Shown in pieces: positions 44,599 to 53,773 of a stretch of DNA of 64,000 nt. Both the position numbers and the translations under genes were made by a program. The DNA lies in assembly GCA_026710655.1 (NCBI GenBank), contig JAPOQN010000042.1, positions 123,521-187,520 on the forward strand, in the 5' to 3' direction. How positions within the stretch are numbered: position 1 is the first letter of the stretch; each line of letters starts with the position of its first letter. The notes under the pieces are model-generated. The model was not told the origin of the DNA, did not search any database, and saw only the letters and a program-made list of their open reading frames with translations. Origin of the DNA: Chloroflexota bacterium (lineage in GTDB: Bacteria; Chloroflexota; Dehalococcoidia; Tepidiformales; Tepidiformaceae).

Positions 44599-46629
44599 AT
44601 GGCACGAACGGGCTGGCTGCTTGCGTCGGTGGGATGCGCCCTGCTGGCGGCGTCGGGCTGCGGGGGCGGTGAGGAAGCAGTGTCGGCGCCAGAGCCGAGC
44701 CCGTCGCCAACGGCAACGCCGACCACGAGGGCTAGCGCGAGACCAGTGCCACCTCCATCTCCCTCACCGACATCCACACGCACGGCGGAGGCGACACCGG
44801 TCGCCGCCACTCCCTCGAGCGTGGCGACGCCAACGGTAGAGTCGACACCGACCACTTCAGCCTCCCAAACGGGGACACCCTCCCCAGCCCCCCAACCGAC
44901 GGTACCGGCAGCCCCCACGCCGTCAGGCCAGTCCGAAGGGGCGACTAGGAAGCGCTGGCAGCCCGAAGTACGCGAGATTGCGACCGACTACGAAGCCCTG
45001 GGGCGGGTGCAGTATGCCCCGGGGGAAACGATAGGGATCAGGATTGACATTGAGGGTGGCCTTTTCTTCCTCAGTGTCGACACGGGAGCCGTGGAGGGCT
45101 GGGTCAGCGGACGCAGTGGGACCACAGCACTCCTCTCGCCTTCACCAGGCAACCGGTACGTGTTCCGGCAGGGCCTTCTCCACGATCGGGCGGCTGGCCG
45201 AACGTTTGAGTGGGATGCTCCCCTTCGCCTTCATGTACCCGGCCTTGTAGTGCAGAACGGCATCGCCCCCGTGGAGGGAACGCACGGCCTGAACGAGCAC
45301 ATCATCTTCTCGAGGGGAAGCCAGTACGCGGTGGTGAATCCAACGATGGAGGCAGTTGCCTGGTTCGAGTTGGATGCCCCGGCAGGGAGCAGGTCCCAAT
45401 GGTGGGCTGACCCGAACGGCGACCACCTGCTGTTGAGGGCCAACCACGGCGTCTACTCGATCGACTTGTGGGAGGGCGGCTGGAAGAAAATCGAGTTTCC
45501 ATCTGTCGGGAACGTCTATATCCAGATTCTCGATGGTGGACAGGGCTTCATCCTGTCTTTCAGCCACCGGGACTGGAGTAGCTGCAAGATTGCAGCCTAT
45601 AGCTGGGCAGGAAACGTCCTGAGCAATGTTCTAGTGCCCTGTATCCATCTCGGGTCCAGCCCGATCGACATCTCCCCCGACGGCAGATTCGTCGCCACCC
45701 TGACTCGCGTTGTTCCCGAGGTGCACGCGGGGCGCATGGCGCAAACGGACGACTCCCCCCACTACTCGAACCTGATGGTGACCTCGCTCTTCGATACCAC
45801 GACAGGTGAAGAACTGCTGCGTGCCAAGGGTGTCGCACCGTCTCGCGGTTGGTTCGACCGTATCCACCACGAAGGAAGCCCATGGCTCGCCGACAGCTCG
45901 GGGCTACTCGTGAACACGCCAGACAGCACGAGAGTCCTGGGCGTCGATGGCTCGTGGGCAAGCCAGTTCCCCCTCGGCCCCATGCTGCCAGCCCCCGACG
46001 ACCCTACGCGCTTCGACCGCCCCTCCTGGCTCGGGACCTTTGGCCTCGACGACTGCGCCAAGTTTCTGACGGAGTCCAAGCGTCAAAGGAGCTGGTGTTT
46101 GCTGCCAGCTGCGACCGTTGTGGGAAGTGATGGGCAAGTAGTCGCCGCACTGCGCGGAACGCTACAGCTCGCTTCGGCCAAGGCCGCGGTCTCGATCTGC
46201 TGTAACCGAACGTCCTGGGGGCTTACCAGCAGTGAACTGCGGCTCCACCTCGACGAGCGTGAAGCTTGGCTTCGTCTGCTCGACCAGCCAGTACTCTCGC
46301 CCCAGATAGAATTGCCGCCGTTCGAAGATCGTCTTCTGCTACAAGTATCAACCAGCGGCCCCTGCCTCCACCTCCGCGAGGCTCCCTCTACGGAATCTGC
46401 GAGCCTGAACTGCCTCCCAGCTGGATCGCTGGTCGAGGTGGCCCCGCCTCCAGACTACCGGGAGGATCAGGATCACTCGTGGTGGTTTCACGGGTTCTCT
46501 GTCGAACGGAGTGATTCAGGCTGTGCCACGGACGACGAGGGCTACCATGACTGCTACTGGATACATGTCCGCACCGACGAGGGGCTTGAGGGCTGGATGC
46601 TGAGCGACTTCCTGCGCTGGGCGCCGTAG
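44599..46629 (+). CDS. Lipoprotein with Pro/Ser/Thr linker and C-terminal SH3-like domain
   Basis: 676 residues. Signal peptide with lipobox ASGC (Cys21), then a long Pro/Ser/Thr stalk (about 30-113), a beta-rich middle with propeller-like repeats (LVQNGIAPVEG, GDHLLLRANHGVYSIDL, PIDISPDGRFVATLT), and an SH3b-like end (CLHLREAPSTESASLNCLPA ... EGWMLSDFL). Likely an extracellular lipoprotein binding cell wall or a ligand. Its G+C is lower than the flanking genes, hinting at transfer. Family not recognised. Confidence 0.72.
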   Translation: MARTGWLLASVGCALLAASGCGGGEEAVSAPEPSPSPTATPTTRASARPVPPPSPSPTSTRTAEATPVAATPSSVATPTVESTPTTSASQTGTPSPAPQPTVPAAPTPSGQSEGATRKRWQPEVREIATDYEALGRVQYAPGETIGIRIDIEGGLFFLSVDTGAVEGWVSGRSGTTALLSPSPGNRYVFRQGLLHDRAAGRTFEWDAPLRLHVPGLVVQNGIAPVEGTHGLNEHIIFSRGSQYAVVNPTMEAVAWFELDAPAGSRSQWWADPNGDHLLLRANHGVYSIDLWEGGWKKIEFPSVGNVYIQILDGGQGFILSFSHRDWSSCKIAAYSWAGNVLSNVLVPCIHLGSSPIDISPDGRFVATLTRVVPEVHAGRMAQTDDSPHYSNLMVTSLFDTTTGEELLRAKGVAPSRGWFDRIHHEGSPWLADSSGLLVNTPDSTRVLGVDGSWASQFPLGPMLPAPDDPTRFDRPSWLGTFGLDDCAKFLTESKRQRSWCLLPAATVVGSDGQVVAALRGTLQLASAKAAVSICCNRTSWGLTSSELRLHLDEREAWLRLLDQPVLSPQIELPPFEDRLLLQVSTSGPCLHLREAPSTESASLNCLPAGSLVEVAPPPDYREDQDHSWWFHGFSVERSDSGCATDDEGYHDCYWIHVRTDEGLEGWMLSDFLRWAP

Positions 46630-46687
46630 CGGGGCGGGGGCGCTGGGCCTATCCTTCGCGGGACCTTCGAAGCGCGAGGAGTGAGCG

Positions 46688-47521
46688 ATGCCGTACGCCC
46701 GACCGGAGTTGCTGGCGGAGCCGGATTGGCTCGCGGAGCATGCGGACGACCCGCAGGTGCGGATCATCGATTGCGCGACGCTGGAGGCCTACCGGCGCGC
46801 CCACATTCCGGGGGCGGTTCACCTGCCCGTTCACTACTACATCAAGGAGCAGGGCGAGCGCGAAGGCGGCGCGGGCATGTTCGTGATGCCGCCTGATGAG
46901 TTCGCCACGCTCATGGGCAGCCTCGGGGTCGATGCGGACACGACGGTCGTGACCTACGACGACAACAACGCGCTGGTGGCGGCCCGGCTCTGGTGGGTGC
47001 TGAACTACTACGGCCATACGAAGGCAAAGGTGCTGAACGGGGGCTGGCATCGCTGGCTCACCGAGGCGCGTCCCGTGACGTTCCACGGGACGCGCCCGGA
47101 AGCGCGCTCGTTCGAGTCGCGCACGGTCGCGTCGCTGCATGCGAGCGCGGAGGACCTGATTGCGGAGCACGACTCGGACTCCTGCACGGTGCTCGACGTG
47201 CGCAGCGATGGGGAGTGGGAGGGGTCGAACTCGCGGGGGAACAAGCGGGTCGGACACGTTCCCGGGGCGCGTCACCTGGAGTGGACGGATTTGGTCGAGC
47301 GCTCGGACACGCGCCGCTTCCTGCCAGCGGAGGAGATGCAGCGGCTGCTCGAGGAGGCGGGGGTGGCGCCGGGAGGGCGCACCATCACGTACTGCCAGGG
47401 AGGCATCCGGGCGGCGCATTCGGCCTTCGCGCTGACCCTGCTGGGCTACGAGGACGTGCGCGTGTACGACGGATCGATGTACGAGTGGGCCAACCGGGAG
47501 GACACGCCGCTCGTCACGTAG
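46688..47521 (+). CDS. Thiosulfate/3-mercaptopyruvate sulfurtransferase (two rhodanese domains)
   Basis: 277 residues: inactive N-terminal rhodanese unit (IIDCATLEAYRRAHIPGAVH) and active C-terminal unit with Cys236 in YCQGGIRAAH. The loop CQGGIRA resembles archaeal and bacterial thiosulfate sulfurtransferases. RBS GAGGAG is 6-7 bases upstream of the ATG. It moves sulfane sulfur to acceptors such as cyanide or thiols. Confidence 0.88.
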   Translation: MPYARPELLAEPDWLAEHADDPQVRIIDCATLEAYRRAHIPGAVHLPVHYYIKEQGEREGGAGMFVMPPDEFATLMGSLGVDADTTVVTYDDNNALVAARLWWVLNYYGHTKAKVLNGGWHRWLTEARPVTFHGTRPEARSFESRTVASLHASAEDLIAEHDSDSCTVLDVRSDGEWEGSNSRGNKRVGHVPGARHLEWTDLVERSDTRRFLPAEEMQRLLEEAGVAPGGRTITYCQGGIRAAHSAFALTLLGYEDVRVYDGSMYEWANREDTPLVT

Positions 47522-47537
47522 GCGGCGCGCTTCGAAG

Positions 47538-47777
47538 CTAGATCGCGGCGGTCTCGGGCTCGGAGGCCTCGACTTCGGTCTTGGCGGGGGGCTCGGCGTG
47601 CAGGAGCGCCTCGAGGGTGAAGCCGAGGTCGCCGGCTTCGCAGAGGTGACTGCAGTAGGTCATCTTGAGGGACGTACTGGAAGACCGGCGCCAGTCGTAG
47701 CGCAGGCCGCAACGGACGCACGTCTTGATGTGCTCCAGGTTCATGCCCTCGCTGCCGGGTCCAATCGCACCGCTCAT
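47538..47777 (-). CDS. Small zinc-ribbon-like protein
   Basis: 79 residues with CVRCGLRYDW and, after 20 residues, YCSHLCEAGD: four cysteines and a histidine able to bind zinc, followed by an acidic, proline-containing tail. No family recognised. It lies upstream-to-downstream of the thioredoxin-fusion gene on another frame, 93 bases from its stop. A regulatory or adaptor role is a guess. Confidence 0.55.
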   Translation of the reverse strand: MSGAIGPGSEGMNLEHIKTCVRCGLRYDWRRSSSTSLKMTYCSHLCEAGDLGFTLEALLHAEPPAKTEVEASEPETAAI

Positions 47778-47869
47778 CGCAGTACCTCTTCCGGGGTCGG
47801 TCATCGCCACCCGCACATCCAGCGTAGGTGGGGATACCCGCACGCGCCAGCGAGAAACGGTCCTGAACG

Positions 47870-49438
47870 TTACGGAATGTTTTCGATTTTGCGGCTGACG
47901 GGTGCGCTGGCCCAGCCTCCGAGAACGGCGGAGAACTTCCCGGCCTCGCTGCCGGCCACGACCATGTGGATGAATTCGGGAGCGCGGAACTTCGAGTAGA
48001 GCTTGTCGAGTTGCTCCTCGGTGGGGCCGTCGGGGCCGAACTGGGAGGGCTCGATACCGCTCGCGTCGGCGGTGGCGAGGCGGTCGCGGAGGGGCATGCT
48101 CGTGACTTCGATGATGTAGTCGCGGACCTGCTGCTTGCTCCAGCGGTCGCGCCAGATGGTGTCGGCGTGCTCGGGGCACACGACGAAGAGGACGTGGCCG
48201 GTGGGGGTGCGGGGGTTGCCAACGGCGGCCATCGTGAGGCCGAGGATGCCGGTCAGGGCGCGGGCCGTGCGGGCGGTCTGGTCGACCAGGAGCTGGGGGC
48301 CGCTGGTGGCGGGGAACACGGTCACGACGCTGTCGTCGGGATCGAAGCCTTTCTCGACGTGCATGGGTTCCCAGGGGCTGCGCTCCTCCCACTCGGCGAA
48401 GGAGAGCGTGTACTTCATGGGGGTGCCGAGGGTGGAGCGCTCGGTGCCGCCCGGTTTCGCGCCGCCGACGTTGCGCATGACGAGGCGGAGGGCGCGGCCG
48501 ATGGAGGCGTTGGCGCGGTTGCCCTGGCCGAGTGCGCCGAGGCGCATGTTCATGCCGATGTGGTTGCGGATGGGTCCGTTGACGACGACGGCGGGGGCGG
48601 CGCCCATGGTTGTCGCCCAGACGCCGTGGGCGTTGAACTCCTCGGTCACGCAGGCCTCGACCGCGGTGATGACCACCGGGAGGTACTCGGGCTTGCAACC
48701 GGCCATGACGGCGTTGATGGCCACCTTCTCGACGGTGGCGGGGGCCAGGTTCGGGGGAACGACGGCGACCACGTCCTGGGCGTCGCGGGTGGTGCCTTCG
48801 AGCATGCGCATGACGCGCTCGGGGGTGGGAGGAACGACGGGGAGGCCGTCGGTGAGGCCCTGGTCGAAGAGAAACTCGTGCAGGTCGTCGCCGGCGCCGA
48901 TGTCGATGCGGCGGGCGCGGAGGGGGCTGCCTTCCGCCTCGGCGGCGAGCCGCTCGGCGATGCCAGGCTCGACAGAACGGGAGCCGCAGCCGGGGCGGGA
49001 GTCGGGGTAGACCTCCCAGCCGGGGTCGGGGGCCTCGGCGCCGGAGATTGTCGCGAGGTCGGCAAAGAGCTCCTGCCAGTCCTCGCGGCCGAAGCCGATG
49101 AAGCGCTTCTGCTCGTCCCCGTCGGGGCCGGCGAGGATGAGGGTGGGGACGGTATCGAGGTCGTAGGCGTAGGAGGCGTGCAGGGCGCTGTCGTCGAGCA
49201 TGGGGGCGGTGAGGCCGTGGCGCTCGACGAGGACGGCGTTGCCTTCCGCCTCCTGGCCGATGGCGAGGACGTCGACGTCCTCGCCGAAGGCCTCGTGGGC
49301 GGCCTGGATGAGAGGCATGGAGAGGCCGCAGGTGGGGCAATCCTCCTTCACGAAGGCGAGGAGGGAGGGGCGGCCGGAGGGGAAGGCGCGGTCTTCGCCG
49401 GCGCCGTCGGCGAGGGTGAAAGCCGGAAGCTGGGACAT
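47870..49438 (-). CDS. Thioredoxin-like domain fused to a large uncharacterised domain
   Basis: 522 residues. Residues 1-130 form a thioredoxin/TlpA-like domain with Cys34/Cys37 (EDCPTCGLSM) and cis-Pro in VPTLILAG. After a linker with PGCGSRS comes a large domain (about 185-440) with LTDGLPVVPPTPERVMRML, VAINAVMAGCKPEYLPVV and GNRANASIGRALRLVMRNVG. I recognise this domain only from uncharacterised proteins related to UGSC-type (seleno)proteins. A redox function is implied by the N-terminal CxxC but the reaction is unknown. Confidence 0.7.
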   Translation of the reverse strand: MSQLPAFTLADGAGEDRAFPSGRPSLLAFVKEDCPTCGLSMPLIQAAHEAFGEDVDVLAIGQEAEGNAVLVERHGLTAPMLDDSALHASYAYDLDTVPTLILAGPDGDEQKRFIGFGREDWQELFADLATISGAEAPDPGWEVYPDSRPGCGSRSVEPGIAERLAAEAEGSPLRARRIDIGAGDDLHEFLFDQGLTDGLPVVPPTPERVMRMLEGTTRDAQDVVAVVPPNLAPATVEKVAINAVMAGCKPEYLPVVITAVEACVTEEFNAHGVWATTMGAAPAVVVNGPIRNHIGMNMRLGALGQGNRANASIGRALRLVMRNVGGAKPGGTERSTLGTPMKYTLSFAEWEERSPWEPMHVEKGFDPDDSVVTVFPATSGPQLLVDQTARTARALTGILGLTMAAVGNPRTPTGHVLFVVCPEHADTIWRDRWSKQQVRDYIIEVTSMPLRDRLATADASGIEPSQFGPDGPTEEQLDKLYSKFRAPEFIHMVVAGSEAGKFSAVLGGWASAPVSRKIENIP

Positions 49439-49559
49439 GGTGCCTCCCGTGCAAGCGTGCGGTCGCCATTGTAGGGGGCGACCCCACCGCGTGACCCGCG
49501 CCCCCGGGTTCGCGAGAATAGGGCGAGCCGGCGGCAAGCCGGACCTGAAGGAGGCGTGG

Positions 49560-49967
49560 ATGATCGGGACTGAGGCGTTCGACCGGTTCGTGAGCGAGAA
49601 CCGCTGGGCCGTCATCACGACGGTGCGAAAGAGCGGGCAGCCAAGCAGCTCGGTGGTGGCGTATGCGCGCGAGGACGACACGCTCGTCGTCAGCACGACT
49701 GCACCCACACTCAAGGTGCGCACGCTGGAAAACGACCCACGCATCACGATCACGGTGTTCAACGACGCGGCGCCGTTCAACTTCGTGACGGTCGAGGGGC
49801 GGTGCGACATCGAGCGCGAGGGGCTGGAACACGCCACGCACCTCGTATTCGAGAACATCAAGGGCTCGGGCTTCACCGAGCCGGAGGACCTGCCCGCCTG
49901 GCTGGAGCAGCAGCGGCGGGGGATCCTGCGAATCCACCCGGAGCGCGTCTCCGGCGTCATCCGGTAG
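49560..49967 (+). CDS. PPOX-class F420/FMN-dependent protein
   Basis: 135 residues, split-barrel fold: FVSENRWAVITTVRKSGQPS, then VVAYAREDDTLVVSTTAPTL, KVRTLENDPRITITVFN and VTVEGRCDIERE. Typical of the F420-binding PPOX family. An AAGGAGG RBS precedes the ATG. The Bcp gene follows 15 bases later, possibly the same transcript. Confidence 0.82.
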   Translation: MIGTEAFDRFVSENRWAVITTVRKSGQPSSSVVAYAREDDTLVVSTTAPTLKVRTLENDPRITITVFNDAAPFNFVTVEGRCDIEREGLEHATHLVFENIKGSGFTEPEDLPAWLEQQRRGILRIHPERVSGVIR

Positions 49968-49982
49968 GAACAGGAGGAGAGG

Positions 49983-50453
49983 ATGCCAGTCACGTTGGGA
50001 GCGGGCGACACGCCCCCGGACTTCGAGCTGCAGGACCAGGACGGCAAGACACACCGGCTGAAGGACTACCACGGCCAGACAGTCGTGCTCTACTTCTACC
50101 CGCGCGACGACACGCCGGGCTGCACGAAGCAGGCCTGCGGCTTCCGCGACAACCACGACGACATCGGCGAGGAGGGCGCAGTCGTGCTGGGCGTCTCGAC
50201 GGATACCGCGGCCTCGCACACCAAGTTCCGGGAGAAGTACGACCTGCCCTTCCCATTGCTCGTGGACGAGGATGCGAAGGTCTCGACCGAGTACGGCTCG
50301 TGGGGCGAGAAGGTGCTCTACGGGCGAAAGAGCATCGGCATGACCCGCTCGACGTTCGTCATCGGGCCGGACGGGACCCTGACAAAGGTGTGGAAGCGGG
50401 CGAAGGCCGCGGACAACGCCGAGGCCGTCCTGAAGCTGCTGCGCGGGGCGTAG
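49983..50453 (+). CDS. bcp: Thioredoxin-dependent thiol peroxidase (Bcp)
   Basis: 156-residue peroxiredoxin Q/Bcp. Peroxidatic Cys47 in YPRDDTPGCT and resolving Cys52 five residues later in QACGFRDN, the classic atypical two-Cys arrangement; also RSTFVIGPDG. Reduces hydrogen and organic peroxides with thioredoxin as donor. An AGGAGAGG RBS lies just upstream. It ends 19 bases before the Ggt-like gene. Confidence 0.92.
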   Translation: MPVTLGAGDTPPDFELQDQDGKTHRLKDYHGQTVVLYFYPRDDTPGCTKQACGFRDNHDDIGEEGAVVLGVSTDTAASHTKFREKYDLPFPLLVDEDAKVSTEYGSWGEKVLYGRKSIGMTRSTFVIGPDGTLTKVWKRAKAADNAEAVLKLLRGA

Positions 50454-50472
50454 GGTAGCCGCGGGAGCGCAC

Positions 50473-52074
50473 ATGACCGATCAGCCCGCGGGCGGCGGAC
50501 GCGAGGGCGTCGAAGGGGTCGCGGGTGGCGACGGGCCGCGCCGCGGGGCGCTGCGCGGCGCTCGCACCTGCGTCATCGCCGACCACCCGCTGGCGGCGGC
50601 GGCGGGCCAGCGCGCCCTGCACGACGGCGGCAGCGCTGCCGATGCGGCGATCGCGATGGCGGCGGTGCTCACGGTCGTGCAGCCATACATGAGCCACCTC
50701 GGCGGCGACTCGTTCGCGATGACGTACGACGCCGTCAGCGGGGCGGTCGAAGCGCTGAACAGCTCGGGGCCGGCCCCCGCTAGCGCGGACGCGGACACGT
50801 ACCGCACGCAGGGCGGCATCCCCGACACGGGAGCGCTGGCGGTCACGGTGCCGGGGTGCGTGGCGGGGTGGGGTGCGTTGCACGAGCGGCAGGGCAAGCT
50901 GCCCTGGGCGCGGGTGCTGGAGGATGCGGAACGAATCGCGCGGGAGGGGTACCCCGCCTCGCGGGCGCTGGTGCGAGCGGTGGGGGTCGGGCGCGAGCGG
51001 GTCTACCCGGCGGGAGCGTTCAAGACGACGTTCGGGCATGTGGCCGGGGATGGGGGACAGCTTGTTGTGCAGCCCGAACTCGCGGGGACGTTCCGGGCGC
51101 TGGCAGAGGGCGGTGCGGGAGCGTTCTACGAGGGCGAGATCGCAGAAGAGTGCCTGAACACGCTCAACGGCCTCGGGGCCGCCTTCACGCCGGACGACTG
51201 GCGCGCCCCCGCCGAGTGGACGAAGCCCCTGGCGGTCGAGTTCGGGGGCGTGCTGATACACACGCAGCCACCCCCCTCGCGCGGGCTCGTCACGATGCTC
51301 GCGCTGCGGCGGCTGGGCCGTTCGGAGGGAGGCGTCAGCGCACAGGTCGAGGCTCTGAGGGGGGCGTTCCAAGCGGTCGACGCCGAGGCAGGCGACCCGC
51401 GCGTGACAGGCTTCGATGCGGCCGCGCTGCTGCGCGCGGGCGGGGCGACAGCGCAGGCAGTCGCGGGGGGGGGGGGCGACGGCGACACGACCGCGCTCGT
51501 CGCGATCGACGGGGAGGGGAACGCGGTTTCGCTGATCCAGTCGGTGTTCTCGGCCTGGGGAAGCGGGGTGCTCTCAGCAAGCACGGGGGTCGTGTTCAAC
51601 AACCGGATGCGCGGATTCAGCCTCGAAAAGGGCCATCCGAACGAGCTCGCCGGCGGGAAGCGCCCGATGCACACGCTCCACAGCTACATCGTCACGTCCC
51701 AGCCGAACCTTCCCCTGGCGGGGGAGGCGGAGGGGCCGCGCGACGGAGCACTGGTAGCGGTCGGAGGGACGCCGGGAGCGCACCGCCAGCCGCAGACGAA
51801 CGTGCAGGTGCTCGACGCCGTGGTGCGCGGCGGGGCGGACCCGCAGGACGCGCTCGACGCGGCCCGTTGGGCGCTCGACACGGACGGGTCGCTGTACGCA
51901 GAAGCGCGCACGCCGGACGCGCTGGGAGAGGCGCTGGGAGGGGAGGGGCTCGCGTTCGAGCCGCTGGGGGCGTGGGACGGGTGGACGGGGCGCGCCTGCC
52001 TGGCGGTGGTGACGGGCCAGGGCATCGCCGCCGCGCACGACCTGCGGGGCGAAGGCATCGGGATTGTCACCTGA
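50473..52074 (+). CDS. Gamma-glutamyltransferase family protein with poly-G tract
   Basis: 533-residue Ntn-hydrolase proenzyme. Likely autocatalytic Thr339 in GDTTALVAIDGEGNAVSLIQ, then SVFSAWGSGVL and NNRMRGFSLEKGHPNELAGG. The sequence matches the acylase-like Ggt group more than classic Ggt, which has TTHYS at the same site. A run of 12 G at 51465-51476 encodes glycines four residues before the nucleophile. Substrates may be glutathione, other gamma-glutamyl compounds or acylated precursors. Confidence 0.85.
   Translation: MTDQPAGGGREGVEGVAGGDGPRRGALRGARTCVIADHPLAAAAGQRALHDGGSAADAAIAMAAVLTVVQPYMSHLGGDSFAMTYDAVSGAVEALNSSGPAPASADADTYRTQGGIPDTGALAVTVPGCVAGWGALHERQGKLPWARVLEDAERIAREGYPASRALVRAVGVGRERVYPAGAFKTTFGHVAGDGGQLVVQPELAGTFRALAEGGAGAFYEGEIAEECLNTLNGLGAAFTPDDWRAPAEWTKPLAVEFGGVLIHTQPPPSRGLVTMLALRRLGRSEGGVSAQVEALRGAFQAVDAEAGDPRVTGFDAAALLRAGGATAQAVAGGGGDGDTTALVAIDGEGNAVSLIQSVFSAWGSGVLSASTGVVFNNRMRGFSLEKGHPNELAGGKRPMHTLHSYIVTSQPNLPLAGEAEGPRDGALVAVGGTPGAHRQPQTNVQVLDAVVRGGADPQDALDAARWALDTDGSLYAEARTPDALGEALGGEGLAFEPLGAWDGWTGRACLAVVTGQGIAAAHDLRGEGIGIVT
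51465..51476 (+). repeat. Homopolymeric G12 tract inside the Ggt-family gene
   Basis: Twelve consecutive G bases within codons for Ala-Gly-Gly-Gly-Gly, just before the catalytic Thr. It is the longest single-base run I noticed in the window. Confidence 0.9.
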
Positions 52075-52129
52075 TCGGGGCTGAGCAGAAGGGGGAGCCG
52101 CCGTAGACTCCGGCGGCGGAGGGTACCCC

Positions 52130-53176
52130 ATGGAGGATCAGCTACAGCGATTGATTCAGCAGAACCGCCCCGACGCGCAGTCGGTGCGGGTTGAGAACTT
52201 CCAGCTGCTGGCGGGCGGCTACTCGCAGGAGACGTACAGGGCCGACGCCGTCATCGACAGCGGCGGGGGCGCGGAGACGCTGCCCCTGATCATCCGTCGC
52301 GACCCGCCGCCCGAGATCGACATCCTGCCGACGAAGCGGCGGCTGGAGTTCCAGATTCTCGAGCGCGTCGGCGAACGCACCGGCATCCCCGTCCCGAAGG
52401 CGCATTTCCTCGACGAGCACGGCGAGGTGCTCGAGCGGCCCGCGATGGTGATGGAGCGCGCGCGCGGGACGGCGGACCTGACGCCCCTGTTCGCACCCGG
52501 GAACGAGGACGAGGCGGAGGCGGTCGCAACGGAGTTCTGCGAGCGGATCGCGGAACTGCACGCGACCTCCCTCGACACGCTCGACCCGGAGGGCGACTTC
52601 CGGGATGCCCGCGAGGTCGGCATCGATGCGTCGAGCTGGGAGTCGTACATGACGAGCTCGATGGAGTTCTTCAGGGAGAGCTACCACCAGATCGCCTTCG
52701 ACCCGCTGCCGGTCTTCTACGACATGTATGCGAGCCTGCCGAACAAGCTGCCCACGCCGGTGCCCCTGGCGATGTGCCACGGCGACTACCAGCCCTCGAA
52801 CTTCCTGTACGAGGACGGGCGCATCACGGGCATCATCGACTGGGAAGCGGCGCACGTGGGCGATCCCCGCGAGGACATCGGCTGGCTCTACCAGCTCTCG
52901 GCGATCACGGGATTCGACCTGGCGGGCGCCGTGAAGGCGGACGGGGGCTTCCTGCAGCACTACTCGAAGCTGAGCGGCATCCCCGTGACGGAGGAGGACG
53001 TTGGGTTCTTCATGGTGTTCTCCTCGGCAGCGCTGGCGGCGCCCATCCTCGACGCGGTGCGCCGGGGGTTGAGCGGGGAGAGCAAGAACTTCCTGAGTAC
53101 GTACATGCTGCAGCCGCTGGTCGCCGCCCAGCCCGGCTACTGCGGGATCCTCGGATACCCCGAGGCAGAGGAGTAG
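52130..53176 (+). CDS. APH-type phosphotransferase family protein
   Basis: 348 residues of the aminoglycoside-phosphotransferase/choline-kinase fold: LAGGYSQETYRAD (nucleotide loop), catalytic HGDYQPSNFLYED (His-Gly-Asp, Asn) and IIDWEAAHVGDPREDIGW with the metal Asp. Related proteins are often found with acyl-CoA dehydrogenases, not resistance genes. The next gene resembles a known partner (DUF6285-like), so a metabolic kinase role is more likely than antibiotic modification. Confidence 0.82.
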   Translation: MEDQLQRLIQQNRPDAQSVRVENFQLLAGGYSQETYRADAVIDSGGGAETLPLIIRRDPPPEIDILPTKRRLEFQILERVGERTGIPVPKAHFLDEHGEVLERPAMVMERARGTADLTPLFAPGNEDEAEAVATEFCERIAELHATSLDTLDPEGDFRDAREVGIDASSWESYMTSSMEFFRESYHQIAFDPLPVFYDMYASLPNKLPTPVPLAMCHGDYQPSNFLYEDGRITGIIDWEAAHVGDPREDIGWLYQLSAITGFDLAGAVKADGGFLQHYSKLSGIPVTEEDVGFFMVFSSAALAAPILDAVRRGLSGESKNFLSTYMLQPLVAAQPGYCGILGYPEAEE

Positions 53177-53181
53177 GTTCC

Positions 53182-53694
53182 ATGTTTACGAATCCAAGCT
53201 CGGCCCGGGTACTGGAGTTGATCCGCGAGAGCCTCGAACGCGACGTGGTCCCGGAGCTGCAGACGAACGCGGCGAAGGTCACCGTGCAGATGATCCAGCA
53301 GATGCTGGTCTCCGTTGAGCGCCGTCTGCCCGTGGAGCAGCAGTGGATGGCGGACGAATGCAACCGCATGGCGCTCGTCCTGCGCGAAGCAGGCGCCGCG
53401 GCCGCATCGCGAGAGGGCGAGGCAGCGGCCGCGCTGGGCGCCATCGCGGAGCGCGCGGCGGGGGCTCCGGAGTTTCCGGAGGTGCCGGCGTTCGCGTCCA
53501 TCAACGAGAGCTACGGCGAGCTCAGCGAGCTCCTGACGGAGGCGCTCGGGCATCTGCACAGGCTGGACGGCGAAGGCTGGGCGGAAGCGCCAGCGCTCAT
53601 CACGAGGCTGCGCGCCTACCTGCAACTCCGCATCAACCGGGACATGCAGGGCGTCTTCGCGATGGACGCGGGAGGGCTACTGGGCCGCGGCTAG
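53182..53694 (+). CDS. DUF6285-like helical protein
   Basis: 170 residues, all-helical, with NPSSARVLELIRESLERDVV, VTVQMIQQMLVSVERRLPVE and LRAYLQLRINRDMQGVFAM. It resembles the small helical protein that accompanies APH-type genes in acyl-CoA gene clusters; this identification is tentative. It begins five bases after the APH-like stop, so the pair is one transcript. Confidence 0.65.
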   Translation: MFTNPSSARVLELIRESLERDVVPELQTNAAKVTVQMIQQMLVSVERRLPVEQQWMADECNRMALVLREAGAAAASREGEAAAALGAIAERAAGAPEFPEVPAFASINESYGELSELLTEALGHLHRLDGEGWAEAPALITRLRAYLQLRINRDMQGVFAMDAGGLLGRG

Positions 53695-53773
53695 CGCCTG
53701 GGCACATTCCCGGGCGAGCGCGTGCGGCCCGAGGGTGCGACGATCTGAGCGAACGCCACCTGGAGGCCTCGCC

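Noticed and set aside
52130..53176. Aminoglycoside resistance gene
   Set aside because: APH fold, but the context and partner gene fit the metabolic kinases common in this family; no resistance-specific features.
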